Of a stretch of DNA of 64,000 nt, positions 40,261 to 50,386 are shown piece after piece (position 1 is the first letter of the stretch; each line of letters starts with the position of its first letter). Origin of the DNA: Pyropia yezoensis (Eukaryota > Rhodophyta > Bangiophyceae > Bangiales > Bangiaceae); the NCBI GenBank assembly GCA_009829735.1, contig CM020620.1, positions 20,000,020 to 20,064,019 of the forward strand. The letters run 5' to 3'. The position numbers were made by a program, and so were the translations under genes. The notes beneath the pieces were generated by a model. That model did no database searches, was not told the DNA's origin, and saw only the letters and a list, made by a program, of their open reading frames with translations.

Positions 40261-42003
40261 TCAGCGCGGTAGGCTGGCAATCCGATTCCGATCCGCCTCG
40301 ACCCGCTGCCACTGCCGCGACATCGGCGACTCGGACCGCGGGGATGGGGACCGGATCTCTGCTATGGCCGCCTCCAACTTGTCCAGCCGTTCCACCCGAA
40401 CGACGACGTACGACACCCCCCGGATGGGGGCGTAAGTAGCGAGGCCTCGCCGCCCATCGGGTGCCACGGGCGGCGGCGTCCGCGTGCATAGCGCCACGTT
40501 AAGGCGGTCATCCAGGCGCCCATAGAGGCGCTCGGGGACGGCGCGGGAGAGGAAAAAGTAGGTGCCGTAACGGAGGTACTCACTGCGCCCGGGAGGGGGG
40601 GGCACGAACCGCGATGCCTGCCACTCTCTCTCGGCGCTCCCCTCCTCTGGATCGTCCACCGAGGGCGAAGAGCGCCTTGATGCGGGCGGGGATTCAGCCA
40701 TTCTGAGCGATGGGGCCGCCACCCGGGGTAGAAGCCGAAAGTCCTGGTCGACCGACAGCACCATGTCCGTCCGCGCGGCACGCTCAAGCGCCAATTGAGC
40801 TAGCCGACCCGCCCCGTTTGCAGCGCCGACGAGCCCGTCGGCCACCTCGGCGCTCCCGACCGCCTCAGCAATGTACCCCGCGCCCGAAGAGCTCAGTTTG
40901 GTGGACACCCGATTCGAGGACGACACAAAAGAATGGATCGACGAGAGCAGCGACGAAGAGTTGTCCACCTCGGCCACGCTGATGCGAAGGTTAATCGACG
41001 CGGGAGCGTCATCATCGTCGGGGTCGGTCTCCACGTCAGCCACCCACGGCACGGAAGCGCCCGCCCCCCCCGCGGCGGCCGCCGCGAGGTCCTGTGGGCT
41101 GGCCCAGCCGGCCAGCCGCAGCGGCGGCCCGCAGCCCAGCTCCCGCACCGCCACCGACCGCGACGCCGGGACGGGCACAAAGCCGCCAGGCCGGGACGCG
41201 TAGCCGCCCCGCTCGGCAAAGTCAAAGTGGATGGTCGACACGCCCGCCGCGTCTGCGCCCGACCGCGACGTCGCCACGGCGGCCGCGGCGGCCTCGGAGG
41301 CGGGCGCCGGCGACGCCGCAACGGCCATGCCCGCCGCGACGCGCGCGTTGCGCCGCACCGCCCGGTGGCGACGGCGCGCCGCGTCGCCCCGCTCCGACCA
41401 CACAACCAGCTCGTTGCTGCCGGCGATGCGGTTGTTCTTGCGGCTGATCCGCCAGTCGTGCGGCGTCGCCATCACTCCCAGCACCCGCACGACAAACGCG
41501 TCGCCTCGGCGCACGTACGAGGGCGCCCCGTCCGACGCCTCGGGCGGGTTGCACGTCACCCCGCGGGTGCGGATAAGCGGCTCATCCGCCGCGCGCGTGT
41601 CGGTCGCCGACGAGAGGCGGGAGCGGCCGCGGCGAGAGGGGTTGGTGCCCCGCTCTGTTGTTGGGCGGGGCTTGGCGGGGCTCCGGCCCGAGTCCGCCAC
41701 GCCCGCAGAAGACTCTGATGATACGGACGACATGGAGTCGTCTGCATCGTCGTCGCCGCCAGCGCCGCCGTCACCACCGCCCTCCACGCTGATCATTGCA
41801 CCGTCGGTGAGGTCGTCCGTGTCCTCCTCGGGGGCGTAGAGCGCTCGGTAGGAGCCCGCGCCCGCACACATCTCGACGCCCCCGGCGGGGGGACCCCGCC
41901 ACAGGCGCAGCGCCGCCAACCCCGACACGCAGCGTCGGACGATGGAAGCCGTGGGGGCGGCTACGGCCACGCGGCGCCCACGAGGGGAGGCGGGGCGGAC
42001 CAT
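40261..42003 (-). CDS. Protein of unknown function with mitochondrial-like leader
   Basis: 580 residues from the ATG at 42003. Upstream in-frame sequence exists but the leader and poly-C tract (42,024-42,033) favour this start. The N-terminus MVRPASPRGRRVAVAAPTAS, then IVRRCVSGLAALRLW, is basic, Ser/Ala-rich and acid-free, like an organelle presequence. An acidic low-complexity segment follows (EEDTDDLTDG, DDDADDSMSS). From about 170 the sequence has beta-rich stretches (DAFVVRVLGVMATPHDWRIS, STIHFDFAERGGY, ASINLRISVAEVDNSS) that could form C2-like or other beta-sandwich folds. A Ser-rich helix follows, then a last beta-rich part (YLRYGTYFFLSRAVPERLYG, GVSYVVVRVERLDKLEAAI). No family was recognised. 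Intronless and convergent with the FUSC-like gene. Confidence 0.75.
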   Translation of the reverse strand: MVRPASPRGRRVAVAAPTASIVRRCVSGLAALRLWRGPPAGGVEMCAGAGSYRALYAPEEDTDDLTDGAMISVEGGGDGGAGGDDDADDSMSSVSSESSAGVADSGRSPAKPRPTTERGTNPSRRGRSRLSSATDTRAADEPLIRTRGVTCNPPEASDGAPSYVRRGDAFVVRVLGVMATPHDWRISRKNNRIAGSNELVVWSERGDAARRRHRAVRRNARVAAGMAVAASPAPASEAAAAAVATSRSGADAAGVSTIHFDFAERGGYASRPGGFVPVPASRSVAVRELGCGPPLRLAGWASPQDLAAAAAGGAGASVPWVADVETDPDDDDAPASINLRISVAEVDNSSSLLSSIHSFVSSSNRVSTKLSSSGAGYIAEAVGSAEVADGLVGAANGAGRLAQLALERAARTDMVLSVDQDFRLLPRVAAPSLRMAESPPASRRSSPSVDDPEEGSAEREWQASRFVPPPPGRSEYLRYGTYFFLSRAVPERLYGRLDDRLNVALCTRTPPPVAPDGRRGLATYAPIRGVSYVVVRVERLDKLEAAIAEIRSPSPRSESPMSRQWQRVEADRNRIASLPR

Positions 42004-44379
42004 GACGACCGCCGCTTGGCCGAGGGGGGGGGGCGGGGCGACAGCACCGGAACGAGCCGCCCTCAGCGGGGCAACGCCCAAGTCAAACAAACAAGCGAAA
42101 CCACACGAGCAGAGGGAGCACACGACGGGCACCGACGGAAGGGTTGAGGGGAGACAAGGACGGGTGGCCGAGATGATGACGAAGAGGGGGGAGCTGCTGT
42201 GCAGTGCTCGCTGAAGACAAAAGATGGCGCGCCCTGCTCCCCTGGCGGGCCCACAGACCCCTCTCCCCCACCCACAGCCTCGTCACACCCTTCGTGTTCC
42301 CAAGGACGTCGGGCAGCGGGGACGCCCACGGCGTACCAGCGTGACGGGCCCCACGAGGAGGCCAGATGCCGGGCGCAGTGGAGGGTGCAGGGGAGCGCCC
42401 TGACGGGTGCTGCCCCGGCGGCGAAGCCGACGGCGGCTGTGCTGGCGTGGCGGCGACCACGCCCCCCCGTGACGTCCTCGCCCGCACTGTCAAGCGGCCC
42501 AGTCAACCCCGCGCGCGAGTCGTCCCGCGGCTAGGGAGAAATCCGGTCCCGCCTGCACGCGAGTGAGCGGGCCTTGCCGTCGAGGGTGAGGCCCCCCCCC
42601 CCCCCCCCCCGTATGAAGAGTGGACGGGGGTGATGCTGCCATCGACTGCGGTGCGCGCGCCATGACCACCCCCCTCCCAGCAGCATCGAGGGGGGGGGGT
42701 GTTGAGGGAAGAGAGCGCGCTCCAGCCTGCGGCACGGCGCGCCCCCAGCAGGCAAGGCACGCAGCCCGGCTGGATCCTGCGCGGTGCTGGCAACGTGCCC
42801 ACGTCACCCCCCCCCCCGATCGTCCGTGGCAGCCGCGGGGCACCCCTGTCAGTGCCGGACGAGGAGAGTGGAGGCCTCGCTCGGTTTTCTCGCGCACAAC
42901 ACGCGGCGTGCGTTGTGCGTTTCTTTTTCCGTGCCGCCCCGCTGCTGGCGCTGGCGCGCACTGGAAAGACAGGGTGGGTGGGGGGGGGTGTATGCACCCG
43001 GCCCGCTCGCTCGTCCTGCTGCTGCCAATGGGGAAAGCCCCGGTGGCTCACCACCACTGACAGGCTGGGGCCCAAGGCACGACCTTGGGTGTCCTGCGCA
43101 GTTCCGTTGTCAACCGATCGGGCAGGTTAGGTGTGTCAAAACGCCAAGTCGGCGTGGGGCGGAGGTTACCGCCCCGGGCCCAGAGCCCGACGGGTGACCC
43201 ACCGGGAACAGAGTCGGGGCATGGTATGCACACTATTGGCCGCGCCCTCGTGGGTTGTCGGGCTGGATTTTAGGTGACGCCGGCTGCCGTCTGTCAGCCC
43301 GGCTCGACGACGACGCACAGCGCGGCCAGAACAAAAGTCGGTAATAATTTCTTAATGACCCAGTACGAACTCTGACAGTCACCTCAAGGACTCCTCACGT
43401 AGATATTGATCGAGAAGGCAGTATTCACCTCTTCAAAAATTACACGACTTCTACAGACGTCTGGAAAGCTGAAAGTGAGATTTCAGTCTGGACGGGCGAA
43501 GCCGCTTCGCCGAAGCGTCACTCCCGGGCACATGGGGCGACTCCATTGAGAAGTCAGTTGCCCTCATTGAGAAGTCAGTTCCCAGTCGCCAGGAGAACCA
43601 GACATCAGCAACTGAACTATTATCTTTTTGGTGCTGCAGTGAAGTGAGCCCAAGAAACACGTCTGAGTTTGTACGCTATACGCCTCGCGTGACACGACAG
43701 CACCACCGGATCCACGTGGTCAGAGTTCTGTAAGGTGATATATGCATCCACTGTTCACAAGCGCACATGGCTGGCCCGTCTGCAACACGCTACAGGAGCG
43801 GAGTCGAGGATGAGGCCTCCGCGGACGCCGACTGCTGAGACGCCTTGTTCTGCATCTTACGAGGTTGATGATACTGAACCTACAGAATACAGCGCTCCAC
43901 AATGCTAAGTCGAGCACACGAGTGGTCAGGGGAGAGAGCACATGTGCCAGCGAGCAGGCAATGACACTTACGCGACGAGCACCGAGTGTCAGTGCACGCC
44001 AAGCACCTGCAGCAATGAAAGCGGTATAAGATCTTCGACCTATGCGGCGCGCACCCGTCACCACCAACGTGCACTCAAGCTTCAAACATACAATGAGGTA
44101 TCGACCCGCAACGTTGAATCCACTCAGCCGCTCGACCGCCGCTTTGGCGTCATAGATGTCCTCGTATACAGTGTGTTCGATTATATGCGGCTCGTTTATA
44201 TGACCCCGGGTCATAAAATCGAGCCGATCTCGCAGAAAATACCGTGGACTGTCCTTACAGCAGTGTACTTCCGCAGTTTTGATGGGACCGCCCCAACAGT
44301 ATTTCGACGCATGCGTCTCGAACACCTGCACCAGTTCTGGTCCCTGCGCCTCCTTGCGTGCCACGGGGCGGGGGATTGG
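42004..44379. other. Spacer with small tandem duplication
   Basis: No convincing gene. A C-run of about 20 nt lies at 42,594-42,611. From 43.3 to 44.4 kb composition becomes AT-richer and transposon-like. ATTGAGAAGTCAGTT is duplicated in tandem (about 43,546-43,581, spacing 21 bp). Confidence 0.4.
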
Positions 44380-44757
44380 ACCAAGGGGGGCAGGTGCACC
44401 TGCTGGATGCAGCTCGCATTCTTCGGGGGGAGTGGGACAAGGTGACCCCGGTGAAGATTGCCAACTGTTGGCTCACGGCAGACGTGTAACGCCCGTCGAC
44501 CACACGTGCTGCCAAACGAGGCGGTCGCTAAGGTACGGCGCCAACTCCACGGGGTTGCACCCCTGGCGGACAACGTCCACACCAACATGTCAAAGGTGGT
44601 AGCCCTGTTGACCAATAGCAGCATGAGGGGTGACTTTGAGGGGCTGTTCGTAGGGAAGTTTGGGCGCGCCGTTGAGGGGTGGTTTGCTTCGGTGGACGAT
44701 GTAGAGGCCGTAGACGAGACGGTTGACATGGTTTTGGCTGGGGAGGACAGAGAGTAG
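44380..44757 (+). pseudogene. Remnant of a pogo/Tigger-type (DDE_1) transposase C-terminus
   Basis: The plus strand reads QVHLLDAARILRGEWDKVTP then VKIANCWLTADV up to a stop at about 44,487. This is the pattern of the conserved end of CENP-B/Tigger/pogo-like DDE_1 transposases, in which a helix is followed by W-x-x-V-x-P-x-T-I-x-N-C-W/F. An overlapping second frame continues with acidic helical sequence (NMSKVVALLTN, DDVEAVDETVDMVL) to 44,757. No DDE core was found upstream. A degenerate fragment is most likely. Confidence 0.45.
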
Positions 44758-46606
44758 GATAGGTGCGCTGACGTTTTTTTTCTTCTCCATGATGGCGCAC
44801 ATGGCCGCCTCTGGTCTTTTGTGCACACCAGCCACGCCCGCCTCTCCCATCTTTGTCTTCGTCAGCGTGACCACGGACGGACCGAACAGAATTTCTCTGG
44901 AACTACAACTGGAAGTGCCTCTTCTGTCAGTCACGACTTAGTGCGTCACAGCTGAATATTAGAAATGAGTAGCAGGCTACTTCCGCGTGGCCCCGCATCA
45001 TATTGTCGAATAATGACTGTACGACGTAGGCCGTACCACTCGTGGCGGGCGCCACGCCGAGGCGGATCTGGCGAACTGCACCATGTGCCCCGAAAATGAC
45101 GTGGAAGATCGTCGCGGTATGATCAAGTCTCAACTGGATACTTAAAATTACGGCACTACATGCACAAGTGTGGATCGAATTGAAGCAATTGTACTGTCAC
45201 CTGTTTGAACTGCATTGTTGCACTCAACCGCACGCCGGCCGTATCCGTGCCGCCCCACAGATCCAGTCCCGATCTGCACTGCAGGGATGTGTGGCTCGGC
45301 TGCTGTGGAGCGCTGCCCCTTCTCAAGGGTGTCTGCCGCGTAGCCCACGCGCTCAAGATGGTTGGTTGGTCGACACTGTGGGCAGGTCGGCCGGCCGCGC
45401 CCCCCCGCAGGAATGTTTTCCACGCGGTGGAGGTGGCGGTTGTGGCGGCGGTGGCGGTTGGTGTCGCGCCCACAACCGACAGCGTGTCTGTTGTGGGAAG
45501 GGGCGAGGCGGAGCGGAGGGGCGCCGTCGGCGTGGGCAGGGGCGCTTCGTGTCCCCCACAGAGGGTTCCGCCTACAGTGGCACACTCCCCACCTGCCCGA
45601 TGGTTGCCGCCACTTGCCCTGTGTGGCGGGTGAGGCCTTGCTCTCTTGTGGCACGCCAGCCTCTGTCGGGAGGGGGCGGCTCGGCCCGCGCGTGGCCAGT
45701 TGCGTGACGCGGCCGGCACTGGCGAGCTGCTGGCGAGCGCCGCCCCCCGCCCCTCCGTCGTCCTCGGCACCAGCAGCGGCTGCCGAATGGGCCGCGGCCT
45801 CCCGTACGCGCGTGCGGCTGGGTGACCCGGCCGCCGCCGCCAGTCCCGGTAGACGTCGCCTCCCCTTGCCCCCGCCCTGCCTCCTTCCCGCCCGCCCCCC
45901 CCCCCCTCAGTCCCTCTCCCCACGAACCCCTACCTCGTTTGACTCACAAGCGTCCACTCTGGCGGCAGCAGCCGCTGCTGCGGCGCAGCGTCGGCCACGT
46001 CCTCGGCTCCCGGCCACGCATCGCGTTGCGCCCGTGACTGGAGTGGGTGGGCAGGAGGGGGGGCGGCGGGCGGCCACCCGCGGCTTGGCGGTCCCGCCCG
46101 CCCGGGGGGGGGGGGGTGCGTTGACGCCCGCGGTGCGTACGGGCGGTGCCACGAGCTGGGGGGCTGCCAGTCGGCCGGAGCGGCTGGGGGGGAAGAGAGT
46201 GGGGGAGGAGAAGAGGAGGGCGGGTAGCGACGACGTGGCGTGCCGAGGAGGCGGAGGGGAGCACGTCGCGCGCCGCCCGACTGTGGGGGGGTGGGGGGGG
46301 AGAGGGAAGGGAGGGAGAGTGGGAGCCCCACGGCGCCCGGGGGCTGGGGTAGGGCGGGGGAGTGGAGGGGTGTGGCGGAGGTGTGCCAGCGAGCAGCGCC
46401 GCTGCCTGTGCCGGCGGGACTGGGGCGACGCCTACGGCCGCCCCCGCCGCCGCTGAAGGCGGCCACCCCCCCCTGTGCCCTCCCCGCGTCTCGTTTGCCA
46501 GAGTTGTGCAGGTGTCCCCCCCCCCCCCCCCCCCCCCCCCGACCCAACCCCTTATGCCCGCTCCCCACCATTGCTCGCTGTTCGCCGCCTCTCCCTGTCC
46601 TGCGCT
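44758..46606. other. Spacer ending in a poly-C leader
   Basis: No supported gene. The final part carries a C-run of about 26 nt at 46,515-46,540, some 66 nt before the next start codon. Open frames on both strands here are Gly/Arg/Pro-rich without domain signal. Confidence 0.4.
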
Positions 46607-49600
46607 ATGGACGAGCCATCCTTGAGCCCGACGCCGCCACCGCTGCGGCCGCCGCCACCGCCGCAGCCGCCGCCGCCTCTGACGCCGTACCTTCCCCCAT
46701 GGCTGGCACCACCGGCCCCGTCGGCGGAGGGCCGCACCCCCCGTCAGGGACGTACCCCCCTCGCGCCGCCGCCACCCGCCCGTCCTCCCGAGGGCGCCCC
46801 GGCTGACGCCCGCCCCTACCGTGCGCAGCCGCCACCCCCGTCGCCGTGCACGCCCCAGAGGGGGCTCCCGTCTACTCCCGGGTCGGCGCCTGTTGCAGCT
46901 GGCAGAGGAGGCGGCGACGGCTACGGCGGTGGCGGTGGCGGAGGCGGCCATGCGTGGGGGCGGTCCACGTGGGGACCACCGACCCCATCGTCTGCCACAG
47001 CGGTAGGCAGTGGCGGTGGTCGTGGCGGTGGCGACGGCGGTGGCGGCGGCGGCTGCATCTGGTCTGCGGGTGGGTGGGTGGTGGGAGGGCGGGGGGCGGC
47101 GCCCCCCGGTGGTATCGCCGATGCTACCGCCCGTCGCCCCGTTGTGGGGGCCGCCGCTCCGCGGTCGGCGCTCCCCCCTCCCGTGTCCCCGCTGCGCAGT
47201 GACATTTTTGCCGCCTTTGAGGCGCTCGTCGACTCGCCGTCGAGTGGCAGCGTTGGTGGGCGGGGGGTGGCGCACCCGCTTCCGCCTCCGCTGCTGCCGC
47301 CGCCACTCATCCCTGGCCTACCGGGAGGCGCGACTGCAGCAGGGGGCGGTGCGGACGATGGGGAGGACTGGCGGGGACGCCCCCGTCGGCGGCTGACATC
47401 GGGTGTGGCCATGCCGGCTGGCGGTGGCGGCGGCGTGGGCGCCCACCAGGATGTCGTGGGGGGGGAAGACTTGCGCGCCCCCGCGCCAGCCCCTTGGCCG
47501 AGACCGGCAAGTGAGGTCGGCCACCCGCCGCCTGGAGGGGACTTGGCAGCCACCGCGGCGGTCTCGGCCGAGGCGGCGGCAGCGGCGACGACGGCGGCGG
47601 CGCCGCTTCCGGGACGGTCCGCCCGTCGTGCCCGTCGGGGGCGAGGCGGGGGCGTCGGCCGGCGGCCGCTGCCGCCACCACCCCCCACCGCCCCCGCCAG
47701 TGACCCCTGGCCAGGCGTGGGCGCCCCCGTGGTGGGCGCCTCTGCCGCCCGTCCGCCGCGGTCCCCGGTGCCAGGAGGGCTCCCCAGCACCTTCTCCCCG
47801 TCGCTTTGGGCCGATGGCGATTGCGGCGGCCGCGGCCCGCCGCAAGCTGCCCGTCGGGCGAGCGGCCAAGACCCCTGGGGCGGTAGCCCGCGTGGATGGA
47901 CGAGCGCACGGCCGCCCTCCCGCCTGTCTGGCAGCTTGTGGGCAGGGGCCGGGGGCGCGCCCCCCCCGCCGGTGAGCGAGCTCCCCCTCGCAGCAAAGGC
48001 TCGCCGGGGCACCGCCGCTAGCGCTGCTGCGGCGCGGGCCCTGGCCGCCCGTGCCACCCGCGCGGCGGCCACTGTCACGGCGGCCGTTCAATCGGCCGGT
48101 GGCGCGGTGTCGGCCGCTCGAGGGCGCGGCATCGCGGCTGCCACCCGCGGTGCGTGCCGGTTAGCCCGCCGGTTCGCCGCCGCGGCCGGCCGCGCGACAG
48201 CGGTCGCCGTCGCCGGCCACGCGGCGCTGGCCACTGTCGCCTCCGCAGCGGCGCCGCCCGTGCCCGCTCGTGCAGACGCGGTGTGGCTGATTGCCCTTGC
48301 CGTCTTGACCGTCGTGGCGGTGGGCTCCGCGGCCGTGGATCGGTCGGCCGCCGCGGCTGACGCGTGGGTACTCTCGGACGCCGTGGCGGTCACGGGGCGG
48401 CTGCCACCGCGGCCGCTTCTACCGCCGTTGCCTGGGGGAGGAGGCAGCCGAAGGGTGATCCCGGCGGTTCTAGCGGCCGTCACGGCTGCCGCAGCCTCCA
48501 CCGATGAGGCGGTGGCGGCCGCTGCCGCGGCCGCGGCGCCCCCAGAGGAGGATGAGGACGAGGAAGAGGAACGGGCGCAGTGGGGCCCGGGTGGGGCGCG
48601 GTACCCTCGCCGCTTCCCCCCCGGCATGGACGACTCGTCCCGGGGGGTGTGGGCCGCCTTAGGCCTGGCCTTTCCCCACCCATTGTCCATCGTTGCCGAA
48701 CGCGCTGCCATGGCGGGGGCGATCGTTGGGCAGCTACCACCGCTGGGTGCGTACGTCGGTACATCGCCGGCAGCGGTGGCGGCCGAGGTCCGCCGCTTGA
48801 CGCTACCACCACCCGGCTATGCCAACCGCCGCAGGGGCGTGTTCCGGGACCGCTACCCGGCGACGGCGCCGGCGGCCGAGGCGCCCCCCGGTGGCACTGC
48901 CGCCTTTGACGAGGTCTTTGTGCTTGTCCCATCCGACTGCAATGGCCGGTGGGAGGCGTGGCGTGCGGCAGCCGCGGCGCGGGGCATCCACCGTGTCACG
49001 CGCGTGCTGATTGGGGAGAGCGGGGGGCCTGGGGCGCTCCCGGTACGCACCGATGCGGCCGCCCTGGCGGCGGCGGCCATCCCTGCCGAAGGGGCGGCAG
49101 CGTCGTTCTTGACCGGTAGCGCTGTATGGCATGCGGGCGCCGGCCACGGTGAGGGCTGGCTGAATGCTGCGGTGCGGTGGGCGCTCGGGTCAACGGCGCG
49201 CCCTCCCATTCCACCCCCCGCGCCTCCCCCCCCCCCACCCTTGCCGTCCCCCGATATGGCAACAGCAGCGCGCATCTTGGGTGCTTTCCCTCGCGACGCC
49301 CGCCGCCTCGACGTGGCGTCTGTGAAGGACCTGGAACGCCACGCCGCCCTGGCCGCCGCCCATGACGCGGTGTGGCGCGCCGCCGCGGCGCGCAACCGCA
49401 CGCGGGTGCTGGTTCTCGACGCGGACCTCGTGCCGTCGGCGGGGGTCCTCGCTGGCCTCCCCGCGCTGATGAACGAGGTGGACGCGGCGAGCGTCGACGC
49501 CGCCCGCGCGTGGCACGTGCTGTGTTTGCGGTGTGTGCGGGTGGGCGACGGTGGCACCGCCGCGGCGGCGGTCGCGGCCCCGTGGGCGGTCGCCGGTGGC

Positions 49601-49924
49601 CTCACCATCTCCGCTGGTGGCGGCCTGCCCGTCGGGGCCGGCGCGTATGCACTGTCGGCGGCGGGGGTGGCGGCACTGACCCGGCCGCCCGCTGGGTATG
49701 GAGCGCCAGCTGACGCGGGGTGGGCGGTGACGGCGGCGGCCAGTGGGGGGGCGTTCGTGGCGCTCCACCTCGCCGAGGTGGGGCGGGGCGTGGGGGGGGT
49801 GCAGGCGCTCCCAGACTCCGCGGGTGGAGTGCAGGGGGGGGAGGGGTGCGCCTGGCGTCGCGCCGCCGAGGCAGATGTTGCCGCGCGGCTTGGGGGGACC
49901 GGTCCGTTCCACATCTCTAGCTAG
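46607..49924 (+). CDS. GT25-like glycosyltransferase with long disordered N-terminus and one TM helix
   Basis: 1105 residues from the ATG at 46607. The first 550 residues are Pro/Gly/Ala-rich with basic patches and no domain. A membrane helix follows at about 558-578 (VWLIALAVLTVVAVGSAAV), then an acidic EEDEDEEEE tract. The last 340 residues look like a glycosyltransferase family 25/LPS-type domain. Visible elements are a start strand FDEVFVLVPSDCNGRWEAW, an SVKDLERHAALAAAHDAVWR helix, the metal-binding DxD motif in RVLVLDADLVPS (Asp938-Asp940), and the AYALSAAGVAALTRPP segment that corresponds to the family's Y-x-(I/L)-S-x-x-G-A motif. Topology as a type II Golgi or ER enzyme is inferred. 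The donor and acceptor sugars are unknown. The poly-C tract upstream and the first in-frame Met support the start. Intronless. Confidence 0.7.
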   Translation: MDEPSLSPTPPPLRPPPPPQPPPPLTPYLPPWLAPPAPSAEGRTPRQGRTPLAPPPPARPPEGAPADARPYRAQPPPPSPCTPQRGLPSTPGSAPVAAGRGGGDGYGGGGGGGGHAWGRSTWGPPTPSSATAVGSGGGRGGGDGGGGGGCIWSAGGWVVGGRGAAPPGGIADATARRPVVGAAAPRSALPPPVSPLRSDIFAAFEALVDSPSSGSVGGRGVAHPLPPPLLPPPLIPGLPGGATAAGGGADDGEDWRGRPRRRLTSGVAMPAGGGGGVGAHQDVVGGEDLRAPAPAPWPRPASEVGHPPPGGDLAATAAVSAEAAAAATTAAAPLPGRSARRARRGRGGGVGRRPLPPPPPTAPASDPWPGVGAPVVGASAARPPRSPVPGGLPSTFSPSLWADGDCGGRGPPQAARRASGQDPWGGSPRGWTSARPPSRLSGSLWAGAGGAPPPPVSELPLAAKARRGTAASAAAARALAARATRAAATVTAAVQSAGGAVSAARGRGIAAATRGACRLARRFAAAAGRATAVAVAGHAALATVASAAAPPVPARADAVWLIALAVLTVVAVGSAAVDRSAAAADAWVLSDAVAVTGRLPPRPLLPPLPGGGGSRRVIPAVLAAVTAAAASTDEAVAAAAAAAAPPEEDEDEEEERAQWGPGGARYPRRFPPGMDDSSRGVWAALGLAFPHPLSIVAERAAMAGAIVGQLPPLGAYVGTSPAAVAAEVRRLTLPPPGYANRRRGVFRDRYPATAPAAEAPPGGTAAFDEVFVLVPSDCNGRWEAWRAAAAARGIHRVTRVLIGESGGPGALPVRTDAAALAAAAIPAEGAAASFLTGSAVWHAGAGHGEGWLNAAVRWALGSTARPPIPPPAPPPPPPLPSPDMATAARILGAFPRDARRLDVASVKDLERHAALAAAHDAVWRAAAARNRTRVLVLDADLVPSAGVLAGLPALMNEVDAASVDAARAWHVLCLRCVRVGDGGTAAAAVAAPWAVAGGLTISAGGGLPVGAGAYALSAAGVAALTRPPAGYGAPADAGWAVTAAASGGAFVALHLAEVGRGVGGVQALPDSAGGVQGGEGCAWRRAAEADVAARLGGTGPFHISS

Positions 49925-50385
49925 CAATAGACACTGACACTGGAGTTCCATCTGGGGGGGGGGGCACATCTCATCTTGTTAACAACGCAACTATCGTCTG
50001 CTTCGCATTGGCCTTCGCGCGCCCTGCAGCCACAGCACACAAAAAGCTAGCCACCAGGCTGCGGGGGTAGTCGCTGGCACAGTCGACTGAGGGCTGGTCT
50101 GGGACACGGCGGAGCCGAGGCGCAAAGCGGTCCGCGTACAAGACGTACAAACGTTTGCCTGTCTAGTGGTTCCGCCGATTACGTCCGCGAGCCGCGCATA
50201 CAACAGCCGCCCTGCGTGCTGACCCGGGTCGGTGCGGAACTGCACGTTTCAAGAGTGAGGCATCAAAAAACACAACCGCCACCTTCCCCCCCCCCTGCGC
50301 CCTTCCCCCTTCCCGACTTGAACCCCCCGTTGCAAGTTGAACCCCCCCTCCAAAGTTGGACCCCCCCGCTCAAGTTCGACTATCC
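49925..50385. other. Intergenic region, convergent
   Basis: It contains a G-run after the stop and a cluster of CCCCCC(T)CAAGTT(G/C)-type short repeats at about 50,315-50,380 (TTGAACCCCCC repeated with variations). No gene. Confidence 0.45.
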
Positions 50386-50386
50386 C
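50310..50386. repeat. Short imperfect repeat, AAGTTGAACCCCCC type
   Basis: Four imperfect copies of a unit of about 17-20 bp (GACTTGAACCCCCC, AAGTTGAACCCCCC, AAAGTTGGACCCCCC, CAAGTTCGAC) lie just past the stop codon of the thioredoxin-like gene on the minus strand. Their function is unknown; they could be part of its 3' UTR. Confidence 0.6.

Noticed and set aside
45156..45923. 255-codon minus-strand frame beside a spacer
   Set aside because: Low-complexity Arg/Gly/Pro composition with no conserved-looking segment and no leader features.
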